The notes under the pieces are model-generated. The model did not search any database, was not told the origin of the DNA, and was given only the letters and a program-made list of their open reading frames with translations. Below, one piece after another: positions 1 through 6,332 of a stretch of DNA of 8,371 nucleotides (position 1 is the first letter of the stretch; each line of letters starts with the position of its first letter). The translations under genes and the position numbers were made by a program. Where the stretch lies: contig JBEGTL010000354.1 in NCBI GenBank assembly GCA_041179425.1, forward strand, positions 1-8,371, in the 5' to 3' direction. This stretch comes from DASUME01 sp041179425. Lineage in GTDB: Bacteria > Myxococcota_A > Polyangia > Polyangiales > DASUME01.

Positions 1-506
1 ACGGGCAGCGCTTGCACGTGCACGTCGCTCGCGAAGTGCACCAAGAAGCCCAGCGCAAGAAAGCTACCGAGTCGCTCGTAGGCGCGCGGGCCGAGGCAAC
101 GTTCGCGCACCAGCGAGGTGCCGAGGGCCAGCGGCCAGGCAGACCACAGGGGCAGCATGAGCCGACGCGGCTCGCTGGTGAGAAACGCGGGAGGGGCGAG
201 CGGCTCGAGCGAGAAGCGCGGGAAGACGAGCCACGCGATGGAGGTCCCGAGCGCGAGCGCCCCCACCGCAAGCAACGCTGCACCCAGTGCGACGCGCAGC
301 CACGGCTGTGTGGGCTCCTCGACCTGGTCGGAAGACGGCAGCGCGCTGAGCCAGAACAGCGCCAGGAACAAGCCGAGGTACAGCAGGCGCTCGGGCATCG
401 ACTTCTCGAACGTGCCCCCTACCCACTCGTAGATGACGGTGAGTGGCAGCAACCACAACGCGAGCCGTCCCAAGCTCCAGAAGACCCAGCGCACTGCCAC
501 CGTCAT
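1..506 (-). CDS. Multi-pass membrane protein, function unknown (partial, C-terminus outside window)
   Basis: Reading the minus strand from an ATG at 506 gives 168 codons with no stop before the window edge. An in-frame TGA lies seven codons upstream (525-527), and this ATG is the only usual start codon between them. Hydrophobic stretches at about residues 7-26, 41-57, 70-95 and 116-133, with a weaker one near 146-162, indicate four or five membrane helices. They are joined by short polar loops, for example an acidic loop around 58-68, and a Pro-rich loop around 96-113. The N-terminus starts MTVAVRWVFW. I do not recognise the family and see no catalytic motif. No clear Shine-Dalgarno precedes the ATG. 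The gene is divergent from the barrel/FecR/kinase operon and shares the 507-906 upstream region with it. The hydrophobic pattern makes a real gene likely; the function is unknown. Confidence 0.7.
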   Translation of the reverse strand, partial: MTVAVRWVFWSLGRLALWLLPLTVIYEWVGGTFEKSMPERLLYLGLFLALFWLSALPSSDQVEEPTQPWLRVALGAALLAVGALALGTSIAWLVFPRFSLEPLAPPAFLTSEPRRLMLPLWSAWPLALGTSLVRERCLGPRAYERLGSFLALGFLVHFASDVHVQALP

Positions 507-644
507 CGTCGGCAGGTTGTGCGCTCAAGCGCTGAGCCGCGCAACTCCCGCGCAGGTGGCGCACGCCGACACAGCAGCGGCAAGCGGCCACAGATCGTGG
601 CGCCTGGCCAGCCGCTCGCGCTCGACACGCGGTGCCAAGGCCAA

Positions 645-688
645 GCCGGGCTCAAGCCGAGACCAAGCCGAGACCAAGCCGAGACCAA
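645..688. repeat. 11-bp tandem repeat, four copies
   Basis: Four head-to-tail 11-mers are visible. Units at 656-666, 667-677 and 678-688 are identical (GCCGAGACCAA), and the unit at 645-655 is a diverged copy (GCCGGGCTCAA). A still weaker GCCAAG-containing half-copy precedes it near 634-644. The period is not a multiple of three, so it is unlikely to be selected as protein. Eleven base pairs is close to one helical turn, so each copy presents the same DNA face. It may be a set of phased binding sites or simply slippage-generated simple sequence. Confidence 0.8.
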
Positions 689-799
689 AAGGTCGCTCGC
701 ATTCGTATCTTGTTTGCAGACAGTGGCAGTAAACTCTCGCAAGCGATGCTGCACCGACCAGTCGCGCGTCGTCCTCGCCAACTGATTCAGGGTGTAACG

Positions 800-812
800 A
801 GAGTTGCACTCT
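800..812. promoter_or_regulatory. Perfect 13-bp palindrome, possible operator
   Basis: AGAGT-TGC-ACTCT is an inverted repeat with perfect 5-bp arms and a 3-bp centre. It lies in the less GC-rich stretch upstream of the barrel gene, about 95 bp before its chosen ATG. The octamer overlapping its left arm (CGAGAGTT, 798-805) recurs inverted as AACTCTCG at 732-739. Position and symmetry fit a regulator site for the divergent genes. A short palindrome can also arise by chance, and no regulator gene is adjacent. Confidence 0.3.
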
Positions 813-906
813 ACATCCGAACATTACTCGCCTATCCTGGTTTTCGGGCACCGCACCGCGCACGATGAGAAATCACGTCTCGCTCATACGAGAGCGCATC
901 TCGACC

Positions 907-2442
907 ATGCGCCCCCGCTCCCAGGGAGCAGCGAGAGTCCTCTCGTGGGCAGCCGGTGCCGCGTGGCTGCTGGCGGCATGGGTGCTCTGCGCGGGTAGCG
1001 CAGGCGCGCAGATCGACACCGCGCACAGAGGCATCGCCAGCAACGGCCTGTGCGGCCTCGCGCTGACCAGCTACCCCACCTGTCCCAAACGCATCGGCCT
1101 CAGCGCGACGGGCAGCTACGGCTACCTCGAGAGTGTCGGTCCCGTCGACGGCGCCCACCAGCGCGTGGGCGGCTCGCTCGGTGCCGGAGCGGTGGCGCTG
1201 CCGTGGCTCGCGCTCGCGCTGCGCTTCGATGGTCGGCTCGACCTGCATCCGCGCGACAGCACCGGCAAAGACCTGACCGGCACCGGCGATCCGCGCCTGT
1301 TTTTGCGCGGCGGTCACGCAGTGGGCCGCGACGTCTCGCTCGGCGCCGAGGCCGTCGTGTGGTTCCCGGGCAACGTCGCCCCTTCGTACAAGCCGCGCGC
1401 CACCACCGTCGACCTCAAGGCGCTCGCTGCGTGGACGCCGCACCAGAGCCCCGTCTCGCTGCTCGGCTACGTCGGCTATCGTTTGGACCAGAGCGCAGAG
1501 AGCGCGCCCGACGTGCGCAGGCTGCGGCCGGGCGATCGCGTGGCACTCAGCCTCAGCGACTCGGACGCGGTGCTTCTGGCGGTGGGCGCATCGACCTACG
1601 CCGTGCCCGACATCGACCTGTTTGCCGAGCTCTCGCTCGACTTGCTGGTCGGCGACAAGGCGCCGCCTTTCGCGCAGTCTCCTCTGCGCGGGACGCTCGG
1701 CGCGCGGCACTTCATGACCAAGGCGGTGCAAGGAGAGTTGTCGGCCACCGTCGCCTTCAACGGTCGACCCAGCCTCGCCGTCGATGCGCCCCTCGTACCC
1801 CTCGAGCCACACTTCTCGCTCAACGTGGGCGTGCGCTACGGCTACGACCCGTACGTGCCGCCGCCCCCGCCGCCGGTCGAGACGACACAGCCCGTCGACG
1901 AGCCGGTCAAGGCACCCGAGACCGCCCGCGTGAGTGGCACGCTCGTCGATGCCGATCAGGCGCCGCTACCCGACGTGCGCGTCACGCTCACCGTGCTCGG
2001 CAAGTCCGGGCTCGAGCCGCGAGAGACCGTCACCGATGGCGAAGGCAACTACCGCTTCGACGAGGTGCCACTCGGTACCGCGCAGCTCGATGCGACGGCC
2101 CCCGGCTTCGACGCGCAGCAGTGGACGGTCGAGGTCGCTGCCACGATGGAGCCCGACACCAAACGCCCTCTCACGCGCAAGGGCAACCTGGGCACCCTAC
2201 GTCTCCTCACCCGTACTTTTGCCAGCGAGCCGTTGGCCAGCGTGATCCTCATCAAGGACCTGCGCGGTAAAAAAGTGGCCGGCGGCAAGGCAGACGAGCA
2301 GGGTCTATTCGAGTTCGACCTCCCACCGGGCCGCTACGTCGTTATGATTTCGGCGGCAGGGTATCGCCCACACCGGGGCGAGGTCCAAATCGAGCGCCAC
2401 GGCGTGGCGATCCTGAACGTGGACATGCGCGAACAGCAATGA
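907..2442 (+). CDS. Outer-membrane beta-barrel protein with two carboxypeptidase-regulatory-like domains
   Basis: 511 residues from the ATG at 907. This start gives a classic signal peptide: basic MRPR N-terminus, hydrophobic core around residues 10-30, and cleavage after AGA near residues 34/35. An in-frame ATG at 865 would add 14 residues ahead of the signal and also lacks a Shine-Dalgarno. Residues ~36-316 alternate amphipathic strands with short turns, ending in the aromatic strand FSLNVGVRYGY, as in outer-membrane barrels. A six-proline hinge at ~318-323 leads to a carboxypeptidase-regulatory-like Ig fold at ~340-402 (V-x-G-T-L-V-D ... D-G-E-G-N-Y-R-F-D-E-V-P). A second such module follows at ~428-511, with G-L-F-E-F-D-L-P-P-G-R-Y and A-A-G-Y-R-P-H-R-G-E. 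These modules are usually binding or structural parts of periplasmic or surface proteins. The gene ends in an ATGA overlap with the FecR gene, so it heads the operon. The ligand is unknown. Confidence 0.8.
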   Translation: MRPRSQGAARVLSWAAGAAWLLAAWVLCAGSAGAQIDTAHRGIASNGLCGLALTSYPTCPKRIGLSATGSYGYLESVGPVDGAHQRVGGSLGAGAVALPWLALALRFDGRLDLHPRDSTGKDLTGTGDPRLFLRGGHAVGRDVSLGAEAVVWFPGNVAPSYKPRATTVDLKALAAWTPHQSPVSLLGYVGYRLDQSAESAPDVRRLRPGDRVALSLSDSDAVLLAVGASTYAVPDIDLFAELSLDLLVGDKAPPFAQSPLRGTLGARHFMTKAVQGELSATVAFNGRPSLAVDAPLVPLEPHFSLNVGVRYGYDPYVPPPPPPVETTQPVDEPVKAPETARVSGTLVDADQAPLPDVRVTLTVLGKSGLEPRETVTDGEGNYRFDEVPLGTAQLDATAPGFDAQQWTVEVAATMEPDTKRPLTRKGNLGTLRLLTRTFASEPLASVILIKDLRGKKVAGGKADEQGLFEFDLPPGRYVVMISAAGYRPHRGEVQIERHGVAILNVDMREQQ

Positions 2443-4391
2443 CCCGACGGCGACGACTCTTCGCTCGAGCGCGCAACGGCACGCTCGTGGGGGCACGACG
2501 GCTCGCGACGCTGCTCGCGAGCTTGCTGTTTGCTGGAATCTTTGCCGGCTGCGAGCGCTGCAGCGAGCCCGAGCACGAGGCCGCCATCGCCACGCTGAGC
2601 ACGCTGATGGGCAGCGGTGTCGCACGCGACTTCGCCAAGGCGCCGCTGAAGTGGGAGACGGCCAACTTGGGCGCGACGCTCGCGCTCGGAGACGGCGCCA
2701 AGACCGACGCCAAGTCGACCGCCGAGCTGACCTTCATCGACGGGGCCACGCTGGCGCTCAAGTCCAACACCACCGTGCGCCTCTTGCTCGACAGCGCCGA
2801 ACAGCAGACGGGCTTCGATGTGCAGTCGGGCCAGGCCGTGCTGCGCGTCGGCAAAGCCGGACTCAACCTGCGTACCCACGTGGGCATGGCGATGATCGCC
2901 CCCAACAGTGAGATCCTCCTGCGCCGCAGCGGCGACTCGCTCGGCTTCGACGTCGCGCTGGGCAGGCTCAACTTCAAAGACCGCAACGCGGCCTCGATCA
3001 ACCTCGAGAGCGGCGACAGTGTCGATGTCGGCATCGGCATGGCGGTGCTCGAGCTCAAGCGCAAGACCGACGACACGACGCCAGTCGCCAGCAACATCAC
3101 GGTCGAGGTGCTCAACGGCGACGTGCGCTCGAGCGGACCTGCCGGCTCGTTCCCTCGGATGCTCGGCGTGGGACAACACCCCCTGATCGCGGGCACCCAC
3201 CTCAAGCTGCCCGCCGGGAACGAGGTCATCGTCAAGCGCGGCGCCGAGCGTGTGCACCTGCGCGGCGCAGGCGAGTTCATCGTGGGCGTCGACAACGCGC
3301 TCGCGGAGAGCCGACGTGGCGCGATGCAGCTCGAGGCGATGGAGGTCGACGTCGAGGTACGCGTGCCGGGCGGGGTGATCGTGGCGCGCTCGAGCCCCGG
3401 TGGTACGCGCGCCGAGGTCACGGTGGGCGAGCGTGACGGCAAGCTCAAGGTCGTGCGCGGCGCGGTCACCAGCAAGCTGTTCGGCCGCGATGAAGAGCTC
3501 AAAGAAGGCGACGAGCGCGCCTGGGACCTGGCCAACGGTGGAGCGGCCAGCGGCGAAGACGCGGTCAACGCCTCGACGGGCCCCACCTATCGCCACATGT
3601 TGGTGGGCGCCGGCGGCTCGTTCGTGGTGCACACCCCCTCGGCGCCGGTGGCGGTCGGGTTTGCGTTCAACGGCAAGTGCCCCGGTGAAGCGCAGCTCGA
3701 GCTGGTGGGTACCAAACAAAAGTCGCGTGGCGACAGCAGCGCCAACCTGCTCTTCCCGGTGGGGTCGCGCGGCTACTTGCTGCGCTGCATCGGGGACAGC
3801 GGCAAGCTCGGCAAGATTGCAGCGCGCGGTAACGTGCAGGTGTTGATCGACGCGGGCACACGCAAACTTCCGCCGCGCGCGCCCACCTCCAACATCGAAG
3901 CCGACGGCCGCACCTACAGCATTTATTATCAAAACCAGCTGCCCGAGGTCTCCGTGCGCTGGCCCAATGCACCGGCGCAGCCGAAGTATCAGCTCGACCT
4001 CGACGGCAAACCCATCGAGCTGAGCGCGCCCGAACACCTGTTCCGCTCCGGTACGCTGGGCGACGGTACCCACGCGCTGGTTTTTTCGGCCCAAGGTAGG
4101 CGCTCGCGCACGACCACGGTGGAGGTGCACTTCGACAATGTGGCGCCCAAAGCGAGCCTGAGCGTGCCCGACGATCGCAGCTACCAGCCCGGAGCGATGG
4201 TCACGGTCGAAGGTGTTGCACTACCTACATGGAAGGTTGCGCTGGACGGTGCTTCAATCGTGATGAGTGGCGGTGATCGCTTTTCGGGGCAGGTGCAGAC
4301 GAGCACCGAGCGCCCGGACATCGCCGTGCGACTCAGTCACCCGCGACTCGGCACACATTACTATTTGAGGCGCGCTTCCGGATCCCCATGA
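2439..4391 (+). CDS. FecR-domain lipoprotein
   Basis: 650 residues. The ATG at 2439 overlaps the preceding TGA (ATGA) and has no Shine-Dalgarno of its own, so re-initiation by translational coupling is likely. The N-terminus has many Arg residues, a hydrophobic segment at ~22-37 and a lipobox-like F-A-G-C with Cys38, which predicts a lipoprotein; Phe at -3 is less usual than Leu. A FecR domain begins near residue 78 (GATLALGDG, then AELTFIDGATLALKSNTTVRL) and runs to about 165. A second region of similar character at ~255-365 ends in the FecR-like ELKEGDERAWDL. The C-terminal half (~490-645) looks like Ig-type beta modules and ends GTHYYLRRASGSP. In FecR itself this domain sits in the periplasm and relays an outer-membrane signal. 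Here the neighbours are an outer-membrane barrel and a kinase, which suggests a similar relay. The last codons lie in a direct repeat continuing into the kinase start. Confidence 0.85.
   Translation: MTRRRRLFARARNGTLVGARRLATLLASLLFAGIFAGCERCSEPEHEAAIATLSTLMGSGVARDFAKAPLKWETANLGATLALGDGAKTDAKSTAELTFIDGATLALKSNTTVRLLLDSAEQQTGFDVQSGQAVLRVGKAGLNLRTHVGMAMIAPNSEILLRRSGDSLGFDVALGRLNFKDRNAASINLESGDSVDVGIGMAVLELKRKTDDTTPVASNITVEVLNGDVRSSGPAGSFPRMLGVGQHPLIAGTHLKLPAGNEVIVKRGAERVHLRGAGEFIVGVDNALAESRRGAMQLEAMEVDVEVRVPGGVIVARSSPGGTRAEVTVGERDGKLKVVRGAVTSKLFGRDEELKEGDERAWDLANGGAASGEDAVNASTGPTYRHMLVGAGGSFVVHTPSAPVAVGFAFNGKCPGEAQLELVGTKQKSRGDSSANLLFPVGSRGYLLRCIGDSGKLGKIAARGNVQVLIDAGTRKLPPRAPTSNIEADGRTYSIYYQNQLPEVSVRWPNAPAQPKYQLDLDGKPIELSAPEHLFRSGTLGDGTHALVFSAQGRRSRTTTVEVHFDNVAPKASLSVPDDRSYQPGAMVTVEGVALPTWKVALDGASIVMSGGDRFSGQVQTSTERPDIAVRLSHPRLGTHYYLRRASGSP
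4362..4391 (+). repeat. Direct repeat copy 1, at the FecR stop codon
   Basis: This 30-bp segment recurs at 4400-4429 with 28 of 30 positions equal. The inner 26 bp (4366-4391) are identical to 4404-4429. It encodes YLRRASGSP and the TGA stop of the FecR protein, with an ATG overlapping that stop. The unit-to-unit distance is 38 bp. Confidence 0.95.
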
Positions 4392-4429
4392 TGGGCGGGT
4401 ACCTGAGGCGCGCTTCCGGATCCCCATGA
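4388..4429 (+). CDS. 13-codon mini-ORF coupling the FecR gene to the kinase gene
   Basis: ATG at 4388 overlaps the FecR stop, and the TGA at 4427-4429 overlaps the kinase ATG, both as ATGA. The frame reads MMGGYLRRASGSP, so its last nine residues equal the C-terminus of the FecR protein. It appears to have been born from duplication of the stop/start junction. A ribosome finishing FecR could restart here, finish after 13 codons and restart on the kinase. There is no Shine-Dalgarno, and no reason to think the peptide itself has a function. It may be a coupling device or only a by-product of the duplication. Confidence 0.35.
   Translation: MMGGYLRRASGSP
4400..4429 (+). repeat. Direct repeat copy 2, at the kinase start codon
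   Basis: Second copy of the 4362-4391 repeat, differing only at 4402 and 4403. Its terminal ATGA supplies the kinase start codon (4426). The 12 bp after each copy also agree weakly (7 of 12), so the first codons of the kinase may have been copied with the junction. Both differences are silent in the frame that reads YLRRASGSP: TAT to TAC, and TTG to CTG. Confidence 0.95.
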
Positions 4430-6324
4430 CAGGCGAGAATCTTCCGTCGAGTAGCACCATGATCGGCAGCGTCCTGCTCGGTCGCTACCGCATCGTTCGC
4501 GAGCTCGCAAAGGGCGGCATGGGCGTCGTGTACCTGGCGCGTGCCGAGGGCGCGGTCGGGTTCGTCAAGCCGTACGTCATCAAGCTCGTGCTGCCCGAGC
4601 ACGCTGACAACCAGCGCTTCATCCAGATGTTCGTGCGCGAGGCGAACATCCTCTCCAACCTGCGCCATCCAGGCGTGGTCAGCGTCATCGAGCTGGGCGA
4701 GCGCGAAGAAGACGGCGCGCTGGTGATGGTGCTCGAGTACGTGCGCGGCTACCACCTTGGCCAGTGGGCCAAGTACATCCGGCTCAAGACCCGCATCATC
4801 CCTATCGAGCTCTTGCTGCAGCTCACCATCGACGTGCTCGACGCGCTGCACTACGCGCACTCCATGGTGCACCCCGACGGCACCCCGATGCACATCGTGC
4901 ACCGCGACATCTCGCCCTCGAACATCCTGCTCGACGAGGACGGGCGCGCGCGCCTCCTCGACTTCGGCGTCGCACGCATGCGCGGCGGCAACCAGGACTA
5001 CCACACGCAGGTCAAGGGCTTCGTCGGCAAGCTGATGTACAGCGCACCCGAGCTGTTCTCCGAGGGCGAGGCCACGGCGCAGAGCGACTGCTACTCGTGC
5101 GCCGTCGTGTTGCACGAGATCCTGCTCGGCAAGAACACGTTTCGCGGCGACAACCAGGCGGCCACGCTCAATCGCGTGCTCAACCACAAGCCCGAGCTGA
5201 TCGAACCCATCCGGCCCGACGTGCCCAAGGGCATCGACATCGTGCTGCAGCGCGGGCTCGCCAAGTTCCCGCGCGAGCGGCACGCCAACGCACGCGAGTT
5301 TGCGGCGGCGTTGCGCGCACTGCAGCGCGAGCCCGAGAGCGACCTGCGCGCGCGCCTGGCGGCACTGCTCAAAGAAGACTTCGGCCAAGAGATGGCCGAG
5401 ATGCTGGGGCTCGAGTCGCTGGCCGATCGCGACGAAGCGTGGCGCAGGCTCAGCCACTACCCGCCGACGCGTGTCACGCAGCACGACCTGATCGACGCGC
5501 CATCCACCGGCGGCAGCGACCAGGGCTCGCCGACCACGCGTCCACGCGCTTCCCAGGGCACGCTTCGCGGTCCACCGCCTCCGCCCGTCGACCCCACCGC
5601 CGTGCGCATTCCGCACCGCACGGGCTCAGCGCGCCGCGTCCAAGACAGTGGGCGGGCGATCGCTGTGCCCCCTCCCCCTCCGCCCAACTCGTTGCGGCCA
5701 AACCAGCCGAGCGGCGCGATCGCGACGCCGAGTGCGCTGCGCGAGCCCGAGCCGCCTCGTCAGCGCACGGTGCCTGCGTTCTTGGCAGGCCTGGTCGTCG
5801 CCGGTGCGCTGGTGATTGCGGCCGTCATGGCGTTTCAGCGCGAGAGCCCCGCCAACGCGACCACGCCGCGCCCGCAGATCCGCGTGGTCACCGACACCGT
5901 GCCGACGACCGAGCCGATGCGCCGCGCGCCCGACGCCCTCGAAGCCAGCGGCGACGCCAGCCTCGCGCGCGGGAACACCAACGTTGACGACCCGCGCGAA
6001 GACCCTGCGCGGCCCCCACGCGAGCGCACCAGCAAGCCCGATGCACTCACTCTCACGCGTGCCTTTCGCAAACAGCACGCGCGCATCGAGGCCTGCTTCA
6101 CCGAGCATGCGGTCGAGGTCGAGGGCCTGGCGCAGATGCAGGTGGAGTTCGACCTGGCCTCCACCGGCCGCGTCGAAAGCGCGCGCGTGATGCCCTCGAT
6201 GCTCGCCAAGACGCCACTCGGCAAGTGCCTCGAGCAGGTCGCCATCAGCACGCGGTTTGGCCCGCAGGGTCAGGCCGTGTCGTTCGCGATTCCGCTGACA
6301 GCGAGCCGCAGCGCTTCCCGCTGA
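4426..6324 (+). CDS. Transmembrane Ser/Thr protein kinase with AgmX/PglI-like extracytoplasmic tail
   Basis: 632 residues. An N-terminal Hanks-type kinase domain spans ~21-300: glycine loop AKGGMGVVY (28-36), ATP-anchoring Lys53 in YVIKLV, catalytic HRD at 159-161 in HRDISPSN, DFG at 179-181, then YSAPE and SDCYSCAVVLHE. The usual Lys of HRDxKPxN is Ser163, as in many myxobacterial kinases. After the kinase come a helical stretch and a low-complexity linker with two proline runs (~382-387, ~414-420). One membrane helix follows at ~447-470. The last ~85 residues, after FRKQHARIEACF, carry two cysteines (557, 601) and a G-x-V/FG-x-Q-G-x-A-V-S-F pattern resembling the AgmX/PglI C-terminal domain. 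The kinase would be cytoplasmic and the tail periplasmic. The ATG at 4426 is chosen for its ATGA overlap with the mini-ORF; Met12 (4459), just before the kinase fold, is the alternative. It would phosphorylate Ser/Thr of unknown targets and is co-transcribed with the FecR lipoprotein. Confidence 0.9.
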   Translation: MTGENLPSSSTMIGSVLLGRYRIVRELAKGGMGVVYLARAEGAVGFVKPYVIKLVLPEHADNQRFIQMFVREANILSNLRHPGVVSVIELGEREEDGALVMVLEYVRGYHLGQWAKYIRLKTRIIPIELLLQLTIDVLDALHYAHSMVHPDGTPMHIVHRDISPSNILLDEDGRARLLDFGVARMRGGNQDYHTQVKGFVGKLMYSAPELFSEGEATAQSDCYSCAVVLHEILLGKNTFRGDNQAATLNRVLNHKPELIEPIRPDVPKGIDIVLQRGLAKFPRERHANAREFAAALRALQREPESDLRARLAALLKEDFGQEMAEMLGLESLADRDEAWRRLSHYPPTRVTQHDLIDAPSTGGSDQGSPTTRPRASQGTLRGPPPPPVDPTAVRIPHRTGSARRVQDSGRAIAVPPPPPPNSLRPNQPSGAIATPSALREPEPPRQRTVPAFLAGLVVAGALVIAAVMAFQRESPANATTPRPQIRVVTDTVPTTEPMRRAPDALEASGDASLARGNTNVDDPREDPARPPRERTSKPDALTLTRAFRKQHARIEACFTEHAVEVEGLAQMQVEFDLASTGRVESARVMPSMLAKTPLGKCLEQVAISTRFGPQGQAVSFAIPLTASRSASR

Positions 6325-6332
6325 CGAGCCGT

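Larger units (their letters stand above)
507..906. other. Divergent intergenic region without a convincing gene
   Basis: This 400-bp stretch separates the membrane-protein gene (minus) from the barrel gene (plus). Open frames cross it on both strands, but their translations are Arg/Pro-rich and low in complexity, as expected of chance frames in GC-rich DNA. I accept none as a gene. It holds an 11-bp tandem repeat (645-688), a palindrome (800-812) and a noticeably less GC-rich part from about 690 to 845, which is where promoters would be expected. TATCCT at 833-838 resembles a -10 box, but no good -35 box sits 16-18 bp before it. I see no tRNA, rRNA or terminator hairpin. Confidence 0.5.

Noticed and set aside
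645..688. CRISPR array
   Set aside because: The 11-bp units are contiguous with no spacers, far from the size and layout of a CRISPR.
726..745. TGGCAG with a later GC as a sigma54 promoter for the barrel operon
   Set aside because: The GG-to-GC spacing is two bases too long and the -24 block is imperfect.
12..785. Plus-strand open frame of about 257 codons at the left edge
   Set aside because: Dominated by Arg, Gln, Glu and Pro, and opposite the hydrophobic, helix-patterned membrane protein. Its length reflects base composition.
832..1812. Minus-strand open frame opposite the barrel gene
   Set aside because: The plus strand shows a signal peptide and alternating beta-strand pattern; the minus product is Arg/Gly/Ala-rich noise.
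2334..4130. Long antisense open frame (about 600 codons) opposite the FecR gene
   Set aside because: Its product is rich in Arg, Ala, His and Val with no domain logic, and it lies opposite a gene with clear signal, FecR domain and operon overlaps. Long antisense frames are expected in GC-rich coding DNA.
4362..4429. Target-site duplication or attachment site of a mobile element
   Set aside because: Only 8 bp lie between the extended copies, there is no integrase or transposase in the window, and the copies coincide exactly with the stop/start junction. A local duplication explains it better.
4333..5616. Antisense open frame opposite the kinase domain
   Set aside because: The plus strand carries every kinase motif in order; the antisense product is low-complexity and matches no family I know.
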